Of a DNA stretch of 37,040 nucleotides, positions 16,270 through 23,822 are shown in pieces; within the stretch, counting starts at the first letter, position 1, and the number at the start of each line of letters is the position of its first letter. Source of the stretch: Chloracidobacterium sp. Lineage in GTDB: Bacteria > Acidobacteriota > Blastocatellia > Pyrinomonadales > Pyrinomonadaceae. The notes beneath the pieces were generated by a model. It had not been told where the DNA came from. It saw nothing but the letters and a program-made list of their open reading frames with translations, and did not search any database. Position numbers and translations under genes: made by a program. The stretch lies in assembly GCA_016716365.1 (NCBI GenBank), contig JADJWM010000001.1, positions 1 to 37,040 of the forward strand. The letters run 5' to 3'.

Positions 16270-16803
16270 ATGGCAGCAGCAACACCGACAAGTTACACCG
16301 ACAAGGTGATCGTCTCCGACGAAGTAGCCGAATTCTCGCCTGAGATCATCGCTGAGATGAACGAGCATCTGGCGAAATACCCGCCGGAGCGGAAGCGGTC
16401 GGCCTTGATCCCGATCCTCATGCTCATCATTCAGCGCGAGCGCGGGTGGGTGGACAACGCGGGCGTGAACTTCCTGGCAAAGTTCCTCGATCTGGAAGTA
16501 ACCGACATCTGGGAGACGGCGACGTTCTATTCGATGTTCAACCTGCGTCCCGTCGGTCGGCACCACATCCAGATCTGTAAAACGCTCTCGTGCAAGATCA
16601 TGGGCGAGCCTGAGATCACCGAGCATATCTGCTCGAAACTCGGCATTCACCCGGGCGAAACGACCGAAGACGGCAAGTTCACCGTTTCGCTTGTCGAATG
16701 TTTGGGCAGCTGCGGCACCGCCCCGATGATGCAGATCGGATACGATTTTCACGAGGACCTGACGATTGAGACGGTTGATCAGATCTTGGATTCGCTTAGG
16801 TGA
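16270..16803 (+). CDS. nuoE: NADH-quinone oxidoreductase subunit E
   Basis: 24-kDa-type subunit with a thioredoxin-fold [2Fe-2S] cluster (N1a) next to FMN in NuoF. Ligands are the two Cys in ICKTLSCKIMG and the two in ECLGSCGTAPMMQI. 177 residues from ATG 16270; the frame is open further up into the hairpin repeat, but that part is repeat sequence and not protein-like. TFYSMF in the N-terminal helical region is also typical. Its TGA overlaps the ATG of the following S26 gene (TGATG), which suggests translational coupling. Confidence 0.93.
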   Translation: MAAATPTSYTDKVIVSDEVAEFSPEIIAEMNEHLAKYPPERKRSALIPILMLIIQRERGWVDNAGVNFLAKFLDLEVTDIWETATFYSMFNLRPVGRHHIQICKTLSCKIMGEPEITEHICSKLGIHPGETTEDGKFTVSLVECLGSCGTAPMMQIGYDFHEDLTIETVDQILDSLR

Positions 16804-17321
16804 TGCGAAGATTCAGTTTTAGCGTCATGCTTTTGTTAGGTTGCATTGCGGCAAATTGTACGTCAGCACAGAACATTAAGAAGATTCGAGCTGATGACAT
16901 CACAATGTCGCCGGCGATCAAAGACGGTGATGAGTTTCACATCGATACTGGATTCTATAGGCGCGGGAAAGGAGTAGAGCGATTCGATATCATTTCGTTT
17001 CGTCTTTCGGAGGAACAAAAACATGACCGAGGATTGTCGGGTGAGTTGTTCTATACCAAAAGGGTTATTGGACTTCCAAATGAACGCTTTCAAATTAAAG
17101 ACGGGAAAGTATTGATAAACAATTCTGTACTCGAAGAGCCGTTTGAACAAGAAATGCGAGAAGTCGATGATTTTGGTCCGATAAACATTCCAGATAACGA
17201 GTATTTTGTATTAGGAGACAACCGCCCCAACAGCTTCGACAGCCGATTGTTGAAGCCGCATACGGTGAAAGGCGGGGATGTTCTTGGAAAGGTAGTACAA
17301 ATAGTTCCGTCAAAGAATTAG
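16803..17321 (+). CDS. Signal-peptidase-I-like (S26) protein with Thr at the Ser position
   Basis: 172 residues from ATG 16803. S26 boxes are clear: box B reads TMSPA (Thr34-Ala38) where the family has SMxPT, box D is YTKRVIGLP with the general-base Lys86, and box E is GDNRPNSFDSR (138-148). The catalytic serine position is thus threonine (codon ACA). The N-terminus is a short hydrophobic signal ending CTSAQ, with possible cleavage after Ala22 or a lipobox LLGC, unlike the uncleaved anchors of true leader peptidases. It sits between nuoE and nuoF, overlapping nuoE and two bases from nuoF, and is AT-rich (21 GC in 17041-17100 against 38 in 17461-17520). Likely acquired; activity uncertain. Confidence 0.75.
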   Translation: MRRFSFSVMLLLGCIAANCTSAQNIKKIRADDITMSPAIKDGDEFHIDTGFYRRGKGVERFDIISFRLSEEQKHDRGLSGELFYTKRVIGLPNERFQIKDGKVLINNSVLEEPFEQEMREVDDFGPINIPDNEYFVLGDNRPNSFDSRLLKPHTVKGGDVLGKVVQIVPSKN

Positions 17322-17323
17322 GA

Positions 17324-18631
17324 ATGGAAATCAAAGCAATAGGCTGCGAACCCTTATCGCTAAAGCGTGTCGGCATTCAGGACGGGCACACGCTTAAGGT
17401 GTATCAGGACACCGGCGGGTACGTGCAGCTGAAAAAGGCGTTCGGGATGTCGCCGGACGAGATAATCCAGCATGTAAAGGATTCGGCGCTTCGAGGGCGC
17501 GGCGGTGCCGGCTTCCCGACAGGGATGAAATGGTCTTTCGTCCCCAAAGACAGCCCGAAGCCGAAATACATAGTCTGTAACGCGGATGAATCCGAGCCGG
17601 GCTCGTTCAAAGACCGGTACCTGCTCGAATACGATCCGCATGCGCTTATCGAGGGGATGATCATCGCCGGATGGGCCCTAAAGGCCAGCACGGGGTATAT
17701 CTACTTCCGCGGCGAGTACAACTACCTGATCCACATAATGGACAGGGCCCTCGCTGAAGCGAGAGATGCAGGCCTACTCGGCAAGAATATCTTCGGCTCC
17801 GGATTCGACATGGACATCCACACTCATACCGGTGCGGGTGCTTATATTTGCGGCGAGGAGACCGCATTACTGTCCAGCCTCGAAGGCTTTCGGGGCCATC
17901 CTCGAATGAAGCCGCCGTTCCCCGCAGTCGAAGGACTTTACGCTTGCCCGACCGTCGTAAACAATGTCGAAACGCTCACCTCGATCCCGCAGATCCTCGA
18001 AATGGGCGGCATCGCCTGGCGCGATCTGGGAACGGAAAAATCCGGCGGAACAAAGCTCTGGTCGATCAGCGGTCATGTGAAAAAGCCCGGTGTTTACGAG
18101 CTTCCGATGGGCTATGCCGACATGGAAAAGTTCATCATGGAAGACTGCGGCGGGATGCTCCGCGACAACAAGCTGAAGGCCGTGATCCCCGGCGGATCGA
18201 GCGTTTACATAATGAACGCCGGCCAGATCCTCGGCAAGAATGTCACGCTCGATTACGAAGGAATTGTAGAAGCCGGCTCGATGCTCGGTACAGGCGGGAT
18301 GATGGTGATGGACGAGACCGTCGATGTAGTGGAGACGACCAAAAACCTGAGTGAATTCTACAAGCACGAATCCTGCGGCTGGTGTACGCCGTGCCGCGAG
18401 GGGACCGATTGGCTCGTTAAGATCTTTAATCGCATCTCCGTCGGCGAAGGCCGCCCCGAGGATGCGCAATTGCTGCTCGACATCTGCGACAACATCGAGG
18501 GCAAGAGCTTCTGCCCGCTGGGCGACGCTGCCGCATGGCCGGTTCAGAGTGCGATAAAGCAGTTTCCGGACGATTTCAAGAAGTGGCTGACCAAAAAAGC
18601 CAACGGTAACGGCATCGAGGCAAATATTTAG
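17324..18631 (+). CDS. nuoF: NADH-quinone oxidoreductase subunit F
   Basis: 51-kDa-type subunit that oxidises NADH through FMN and holds [4Fe-4S] cluster N3. Motifs: GRGGAGFPTGMKW for FMN/NADH binding (about 56-68), CNADESEPGSFKDR, ICGEETALLSSLEG, LGTGGMMVMDE and the cluster ligands ESCGWCTPCREGTDWL plus a final Cys in GKSFCPLGDAAAWP. 435 residues, normal length. ATG 17324 is two bases after the S26 gene, with AGGA directly adjoining. The small bTHX gene follows after 69 bases. Confidence 0.95.
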   Translation: MEIKAIGCEPLSLKRVGIQDGHTLKVYQDTGGYVQLKKAFGMSPDEIIQHVKDSALRGRGGAGFPTGMKWSFVPKDSPKPKYIVCNADESEPGSFKDRYLLEYDPHALIEGMIIAGWALKASTGYIYFRGEYNYLIHIMDRALAEARDAGLLGKNIFGSGFDMDIHTHTGAGAYICGEETALLSSLEGFRGHPRMKPPFPAVEGLYACPTVVNNVETLTSIPQILEMGGIAWRDLGTEKSGGTKLWSISGHVKKPGVYELPMGYADMEKFIMEDCGGMLRDNKLKAVIPGGSSVYIMNAGQILGKNVTLDYEGIVEAGSMLGTGGMMVMDETVDVVETTKNLSEFYKHESCGWCTPCREGTDWLVKIFNRISVGEGRPEDAQLLLDICDNIEGKSFCPLGDAAAWPVQSAIKQFPDDFKKWLTKKANGNGIEANI

Positions 18632-18700
18632 TGGTTCGACTGGCTCTCGATCCTTTCGGCGTTGGCCGGCTGGAGGGCCTTCCATACAAGAAGGAGAAAT

Positions 18701-18817
18701 ATGGGAAAAGGCGATAAAAGAACGAGACGCGGCAAGATCTTTGCCGGAAGCTACGGCAAAACGCGTCAGAAAGGCGGGAAGAAGAAAACGGGCGGCAGTG
18801 CCAAGTCGAGCGAATAG
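18701..18817 (+). CDS. thx: Small ribosomal subunit protein bTHX
   Basis: A 38-residue, very basic peptide, MGKGDKRTRRGKIFAGSYGK at the start and a Lys/Gly-rich tail. This matches the ribosomal protein THX family, a short peptide in the head of the 30S subunit first known from Thermus, whose proteins begin MGKGD(R/K)RTRRGKI. AAGGAG lies four to five bases upstream of the ATG, the best ribosome binding site of the region. It is embedded between nuoF and nuoG, on the same strand, which is an unusual place for a ribosomal protein gene. Confidence 0.82.
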   Translation: MGKGDKRTRRGKIFAGSYGKTRQKGGKKKTGGSAKSSE

Positions 18818-18856
18818 CCAGGATCCGAACGGGCCATTCCCGGCTGAAAACGGTTA

Positions 18857-21133
18857 ATGTCTGAAGAAAAGATAAAAGTGATCATCAACGGTTCCGAGGT
18901 CGAGACCGAGAAAGGCGCTGTCTTGATCGATGTCTGCCGCGAACAGGGCGAGAGCATCCCTTCGTTCTGTTATTACAAGGACCTGGAACCGCAGGCGTCG
19001 TGCCGTATGTGCCTCGTCCGCATCGACAAGATGCCGAAGCTGCAGACCTCGTGCACGATCAAGTGCACCGACGGGATGACCGTAACGACCCGCAGTGCCG
19101 AGATCGAAAAGGCGCAGCGTTCGATGGGCGAGTTCCTCTTGGCGAACCATCCGCTCGATTGTCCCGTCTGCGACCGCGGCGGCGAATGCGAGCTTCAGGA
19201 GGTCATTTTCGACTGGGGAGATGTCGAAGAACGCTTCACCGAGCCGAAGAACCGTGCACCCGAAAAATACCTTTCTCCGATGGTCGCCAACGACCCGCAG
19301 CGCTGCATCCTCTGCAAACGCTGCACCCGCGTGTGCAGCGAGTGGATGGGCGAAGACGCCATCGAGGCGGGCAACCGCGGCGTCAACACGGTGATCGGCA
19401 CCTACGGAGGCTGGCTGAACTGCTCGCAGTGCGGCAACTGCATCGAAGTGTGCCCTACCGGCACGCTGCTCGATTGCGTTTACCGTCACGAGACCCGTCC
19501 CTGGGAACTCGACCAGACCGTCTCGACCGACGTTTACGGCTCAGACGGAATGCAGATCTCGATCGGTTCGCGGGGCGGAAAAGTGCATAGGATCGTCGCC
19601 CGCGACCGCTATGTCAACGGCCTGAACGGCGAGTTTCTCGACGTAAAGGCGAGGTTCGGCCACGAGTTCATAGACCACAAGGACCGCGTCAAGACACCGC
19701 TTGTACGTTATGCAAAAGGCGGGAAGCTCATCCCGGCGACTTGGGATCACGCCATCGGGCTGATCGCCGAAAAGTTTGCCGCGAATGAAGGGTCGGTCGG
19801 CGTAATCGCAAGCCCGAGGCTGACCAACGAGTCGCTTTTCACGCTCGGCCGTTTTGCAAAGAACGCGGCCAAGGGCCCGATCGGTGTTGACGACCGCGGC
19901 GACATGTCCGCATTCTTCGCCAACCTAAGCGCCCCGCTGGCGACGCACCGTGAGATCCGTTACGCGAAAACTATCGTCCTCATCGGCGGCGAGCCCGAAG
20001 AAGAGCAGACCTACACGGCCAAACAGATGCGGCAGGCCGTTCGAAACGGCGGGGCTAACCTGGTCGTGGTCAACGATACGCCGATAAACCTTGCCCATCA
20101 GGCGGCGACGCAGTTCATTCACATCGCCCCGAATTCCTACGACGCCTTCGTGCTTTATTTCCTCGGCGGCCTCGACGGCGGTTCTGCGGCAGCGAAGCTC
20201 GGGATCGACGCTTCGGAACTGGATGCTTTTCAAAAGGTGATCGAGGGTACGCAAGGTGACCTTGTGATAATGGCGGGCAATGAACTTTCGCCCGAGGCCC
20301 AGGCGGTCATCGCGGGCTCTGCCGGCCGTATCGCCTCCGACTCCGGACGCGTGCTGCTGCATCCGCTGCCGCTTTACAACAATTCCGTCGGAGCGTTCGA
20401 TATTCTGCCCGATGCCGATACGGCGGCCAACGCCATCGCGGGGTCGAAAGCCCTGCTGATCGCGGGCAGCCTGCAGAACCCGGAACTGCTGCAGAACAAG
20501 GATTTCGTCGTCGTCCAGGAATTGTTCGAAACGGAAACCACGGCCTTCGCGGATGTCGTGCTGCCGGCCGCTTCATTCGCCGAGGTTGACGGTACTTTTA
20601 CGAACAATGCCGGTAACGTCCAGCGCGTCCGCAAGGCCATCGATCCGCTGCACCAGGCCAAACCCGATTGGATGATCACGAATTTGATCGCACGTGAAAT
20701 GGGTGCCGATCTCGGCATCGAGTCGTCGGCATCAGGCGTGTTCAGACAATTGGCGGATTCGGTCGCCGCCTATGAAGGGCTGCGTTATCCCGCGCTCAAG
20801 GACGAATCGAACCCGGTGCAGGCAAAGTATTCCGTCGGGGAACGCGACGTCGCAGTTGCCGTGGACGCATTGCGAAAGCACGTTGAGGGTCTTGGGGCTC
20901 CGGGTGAAAAGATCCGGGCTACGCCGCGAATCGGTCACAAGCTGCACCGGTTGACGACGATGACCAGCAAAACGCCGCAGTTTCACCTGCTCGCTCATGG
21001 CAATCCGAAGCCGGAGAACCTTTTGCTGTCGCCGCTGGAACAGTTTGACCTCGATGGGAATCCGAAGCCGGAAGGAATGGCGGAGGCCGCGGCGGTCGGC
21101 GCCGAAGACAGGGCCAATCTCGGCGGCAGATAG
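18857..21133 (+). CDS. nuoG: NADH-quinone oxidoreductase subunit G
   Basis: 75-kDa-type iron-sulfur subunit, 758 residues. The N-terminal ferredoxin domain has SFCYYKDLEP, ASCRMCLVRI and a later Cys ([2Fe-2S]); next comes CPVCDRGGECELQ with the His-Cys cluster region, then CILCKRCTRVC and CSQCGNCIEVCPTGTLLDC for the [4Fe-4S] clusters. The rest (about 220-690) is a molybdopterin-oxidoreductase-like domain without cofactor, with LPAASFAEVDGTFTNNAGNVQ as the typical late block. It starts at ATG 18857, 39 bases after bTHX. Its stop is ten bases before the poly-G tract. Confidence 0.94.
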   Translation: MSEEKIKVIINGSEVETEKGAVLIDVCREQGESIPSFCYYKDLEPQASCRMCLVRIDKMPKLQTSCTIKCTDGMTVTTRSAEIEKAQRSMGEFLLANHPLDCPVCDRGGECELQEVIFDWGDVEERFTEPKNRAPEKYLSPMVANDPQRCILCKRCTRVCSEWMGEDAIEAGNRGVNTVIGTYGGWLNCSQCGNCIEVCPTGTLLDCVYRHETRPWELDQTVSTDVYGSDGMQISIGSRGGKVHRIVARDRYVNGLNGEFLDVKARFGHEFIDHKDRVKTPLVRYAKGGKLIPATWDHAIGLIAEKFAANEGSVGVIASPRLTNESLFTLGRFAKNAAKGPIGVDDRGDMSAFFANLSAPLATHREIRYAKTIVLIGGEPEEEQTYTAKQMRQAVRNGGANLVVVNDTPINLAHQAATQFIHIAPNSYDAFVLYFLGGLDGGSAAAKLGIDASELDAFQKVIEGTQGDLVIMAGNELSPEAQAVIAGSAGRIASDSGRVLLHPLPLYNNSVGAFDILPDADTAANAIAGSKALLIAGSLQNPELLQNKDFVVVQELFETETTAFADVVLPAASFAEVDGTFTNNAGNVQRVRKAIDPLHQAKPDWMITNLIAREMGADLGIESSASGVFRQLADSVAAYEGLRYPALKDESNPVQAKYSVGERDVAVAVDALRKHVEGLGAPGEKIRATPRIGHKLHRLTTMTSKTPQFHLLAHGNPKPENLLLSPLEQFDLDGNPKPEGMAEAAAVGAEDRANLGGR

Positions 21134-21143
21134 AATGAGGGGC

Positions 21144-21163
21144 GGGGGGGGGGGGGGGGGGGG
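21144..21163. repeat. Run of 20 G residues between nuoG and nuoH
   Basis: An uninterrupted G20 tract in the 101-base gap after nuoG, followed by ccgccg and an agctgttagctgttttt stretch (about 21204-21220). It could form a G-quadruplex, slip during replication, or be a base-calling or scaffold artefact. The next gene, nuoH, also appears to be frameshifted at its start. Confidence 0.85.
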
Positions 21164-21265
21164 CCGCCGTTGGTTCGTGCGACCGTCGTCGAAGTTTTGT
21201 TTTAGCTGTTAGCTGTTTTTAGAAAGCGCAGTTTATGGAGTCAGTTCTTAAAACCGCTTTTCCGT

Positions 21266-22321
21266 TTGTCGTCTCACCGTAGGATACTGCTCGCATTTCA
21301 GGGCGTGCTGATGATCGTCGCCTACACGGTGCTCGCGGAGCGCAAGGTGCTCGGCTGGATACAGGGACGAATTGGGCCGAACCGTGTTGGGCCGTGGGGT
21401 GTCCTGCAGCCGTTCGCCGACCTTCTGAAGTTCATTCTTAAGGAAGACCTGGTTCCTGACAAATCCACCAAGTTCATTTATTTTCTTGCGCCGCTCGTAG
21501 CCCTTACCTGTGCGCTGCTTCCGATCGTGGTTTACCCGTTCGGGCCGACGATAACAACGGTTGACTGGAGTTTTCTCCCTTACGGACTGGGCGACGGGAT
21601 CACCCGGCTCCCGCTGACTATCGCTCAGATAGACGTTGGCGTCCTGTTCGTCCTCGCCATTACCTCTGTGGGTGTTTACGGCATCGCGTTGGCCGGGTGG
21701 TCATCGAACAGCAAGTACTCGCTGATGGGCGGACTGCGATCGTCGGCACAAATGATCTCGTATGAGCTTGCGATGGGCGCATCGATCCTCGGCGTAGTGA
21801 TGCTTGCCGGAACCCTTGATCTTAACGGCATTATTTATGCCCAGATCACTTCGCCGTTCCGCTGGTTTATCATCCCGCAGATCATTGGATTCGTTGTCTT
21901 TCTGATCGCAGCTTTCGCCGAGACGAACCGTGTTCCGTTCGACCTGCCGGAGGCGGAGACCGAGCTTGTTGCCGGTTTTCATACGGAATACTCGGCCCTG
22001 AAATTCGCGCTCTTTTTTATGGCCGAATACGTGAACATGTTCACGGTCTCCGTCATGTGCGTCGTTCTTTTTCTTGGCGGCTGGTACGTGCCTGGCCTTG
22101 GGCGGATATTCGAGCCGGGTTCGATACCCTATGCTGCCGTTAGCCACGTAGCGTTCATCGGCAAGATCTGTGCGTTCCTTTTCCTTTATATCTGGGTACG
22201 TGGAACGCTGCCGCGTTTCCGTTTTGATCAGTTGATGAACTTCGGCTGGAAGTTCCTGCTTCCGGTCGCGTTGGGAAATGTGATCCTGACGATCATCGTG
22301 GTGTATTTTTTGAATAGTTAG
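21266..22321 (+). CDS. nuoH: NADH-quinone oxidoreductase subunit H, start probably frameshifted
   Basis: Membrane subunit linking the quinone site to the proton pumps; about eight transmembrane segments. Signatures: AERKVLGWIQGRIGPNRVGP, then AFAETNRVPFDLPEAETELVAGFHTEYS and WVRGTLPRFRFDQLM. The open frame can only begin at TTG 21266 (351 residues). A better N-terminus, MESVLKTAFPFVVS, begins at ATG 21235 but runs into TAG at 21280 in another frame. One missing or extra base near 21270-21280 would join the two and complete the first helix. No nuoI follows; a hairpin repeat does. Confidence 0.9.
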   Translation: MSSHRRILLAFQGVLMIVAYTVLAERKVLGWIQGRIGPNRVGPWGVLQPFADLLKFILKEDLVPDKSTKFIYFLAPLVALTCALLPIVVYPFGPTITTVDWSFLPYGLGDGITRLPLTIAQIDVGVLFVLAITSVGVYGIALAGWSSNSKYSLMGGLRSSAQMISYELAMGASILGVVMLAGTLDLNGIIYAQITSPFRWFIIPQIIGFVVFLIAAFAETNRVPFDLPEAETELVAGFHTEYSALKFALFFMAEYVNMFTVSVMCVVLFLGGWYVPGLGRIFEPGSIPYAAVSHVAFIGKICAFLFLYIWVRGTLPRFRFDQLMNFGWKFLLPVALGNVILTIIVVYFLNS

Positions 22322-22329
22322 GAATTTTG

Positions 22330-22425
22330 AACGCAGAGACCGCAAAGGACGCAGGGTTTATTTAAGAACTCGATCTCTTTGTCTCATAGCTTGATCTTCT
22401 CCGCGTTCTCAGCGGCCTCTGCGTT
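22330..22425. repeat. Long inverted repeat in the nuoH-nuoJ gap
   Basis: Arms 22330-22356 and 22399-22425 match at 21 of 27 positions by hand alignment, with a 42-base loop. The outer nine bases, aacgcagag, are perfect. The element fills the 116-base gap where nuoI would normally lie. Words such as aacgcagag...cgcaaagg recall a dispersed repeat seen in several environmental genomes (from memory). Confidence 0.65.
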
Positions 22426-22437
22426 GAAAATGTTTTT

Positions 22438-23022
22438 ATGATCGGTACAGCACTATTCTTTTTATTTGCGGGATTCGCCATCGCTTGTGCCGTCTCGATG
22501 GTCTATCAGAAGAACCCGCTCTACAGCGCCGTGTCGCTTGTAGGGGTGTTCGTGGCCCTCTCGTGCATTTATGTCACGCTGGCGGCGCCGTTTATCGCCG
22601 TTGTCCAGATACTTATCTACGCCGGGGCGATCATGGTCCTCGTCATTTTCGTGATAATGCTGCTCAACCTGGACGAGGACAAACCACTGACACGGCTTCG
22701 CTATCTTTACGCGGTCGGCGGCGGCCTTGGATTGATACTTCTTGTCCAAACGATGTTCATTTTCTATGCTGTCCTCCGGGCCCCAAAGGATCCGGTCGAT
22801 ACTTCGCAGACCGCCGGCAAGTCCCTCAGCATCGGGCAGGCGATGTACACGGAGTACCTTCTGCCGGTCGAAATAGTCGGCATCATGCTTCTGATGGCGA
22901 TCATCGGCGGCGTGATCCTTGTGCGAAGGCTCGAACCGGGCCAGTTGAAGCTTGTCGTGGACTCCGAGCTTGATAAACGGCACGAGGAAGAAGAGAAGGA
23001 CGATTATCGAATAGCTTTCTAA
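22438..23022 (+). CDS. nuoJ: NADH-quinone oxidoreductase subunit J
   Basis: Membrane subunit of 194 residues with five predicted helices. Signatures: NPLYSAVSLVGVFVALSCIYV, followed by QILIYAGAIMVLVIFVIMLLNL with the pi-bulge helix found in NuoJ/ND6. The last 35 residues are charged (KRHEEEEKDDY) and cytosolic. No ribosome binding site is evident upstream of ATG 22438. nuoK follows after four bases. Confidence 0.93.
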   Translation: MIGTALFFLFAGFAIACAVSMVYQKNPLYSAVSLVGVFVALSCIYVTLAAPFIAVVQILIYAGAIMVLVIFVIMLLNLDEDKPLTRLRYLYAVGGGLGLILLVQTMFIFYAVLRAPKDPVDTSQTAGKSLSIGQAMYTEYLLPVEIVGIMLLMAIIGGVILVRRLEPGQLKLVVDSELDKRHEEEEKDDYRIAF

Positions 23023-23026
23023 GGAT

Positions 23027-23332
23027 ATGGAACCGAGTTTAGCCACATATTTGGCATTGTCCGGGATCTTGTTCACGATCGGAGCGGTCGGCGTGATCTA
23101 TAAGCGCAACGCCATCGGGATGTTCATGTGCATCGAGCTGATGCTGAACGCCGTAAATCTGACGTTCATCGCCTTTTCGCGTTATTACGCCGACACCACA
23201 GGCCAGCTTTTCGTTTTTATGGTGATGAGCGTCGCTGCCGCGGAGGCGGCCGTGGGGTTGGGTATTATCATCTCGTTCTTCCGAAACAGGATCTCGGTAG
23301 ACGTCGATGACGCGAGTATTTTGAAGAATTGA
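23027..23332 (+). CDS. nuoK: NADH-quinone oxidoreductase subunit K
   Basis: 101 residues with three transmembrane helices. The membrane-embedded glutamates are in FMCIELMLNAVNL and VAAAEAAVGLGI, the proton-path residues of NuoK/ND4L. AAGG lies two bases before ATG 23027. The stop is four bases before a GNAT gene, where nuoL would be expected. Confidence 0.94.
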   Translation: MEPSLATYLALSGILFTIGAVGVIYKRNAIGMFMCIELMLNAVNLTFIAFSRYYADTTGQLFVFMVMSVAAAEAAVGLGIIISFFRNRISVDVDDASILKN

Positions 23333-23336
23333 TCGT

Positions 23337-23822
23337 ATGGAAGTCGGCATTCGTCGCGCACGGGCCGGCGACGAGGAAAGGGTCGCCGAACTCCTTTTGA
23401 AGCTGGTAAAACAGCACGTTGATTACGACCCGAAGCGGTTCGCGGATTTTGTCACGAAAGAAGGCGCCGCCGCTTTTTATGCCGGCCGGTTTCGGGCAGA
23501 AGACGCACGAGTACTGGTCGCAGAATTCGGAGATGATATCGTCGGATTCGCGTATCTCGAGTTCGAAGAGCGGAATTACGAGGAACTTGTCGCGAAAGGG
23601 GTCTGGCTCCATGACATCTATGTCGAGCCGTCGTCGCGATCGGCCGGTGTCGGAAGGGCCCTGATGGAAGCGGCCATCGCCGCGGCCGCCGAAATGGGAG
23701 GCGATAAGCTGCTGCTGGCAACCGCCGCGAAGAATTTGGCCGGTAAAGACTTTTTCGAACGCTTCGGGTTCCGGTCGACCATGATCGAAATGACGCTCGA
23801 TCTGGATTTAGAAGGATGTTGA
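23337..23822 (+). CDS. GNAT-family N-acetyltransferase
   Basis: 161 residues with the GNAT fold: an N-terminal IRRARAGDEERVAELL helix, the AYLEFEE beta-strand, LHDIYVEPSSRSAGVGRALM with the acetyl-CoA loop R-x-x-G-V-G (about 103-108), and a C-terminal FFERFGFRSTMIEM segment. Acceptor substrate unknown. It lies between nuoK and nuoL, four bases after nuoK, and overlaps the following nucleotidyltransferase gene by seven bases. The pair therefore looks like one co-translated insert in the complex I operon. GC is similar to the operon, so the insertion need not be recent. Confidence 0.82.
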   Translation: MEVGIRRARAGDEERVAELLLKLVKQHVDYDPKRFADFVTKEGAAAFYAGRFRAEDARVLVAEFGDDIVGFAYLEFEERNYEELVAKGVWLHDIYVEPSSRSAGVGRALMEAAIAAAAEMGGDKLLLATAAKNLAGKDFFERFGFRSTMIEMTLDLDLEGC

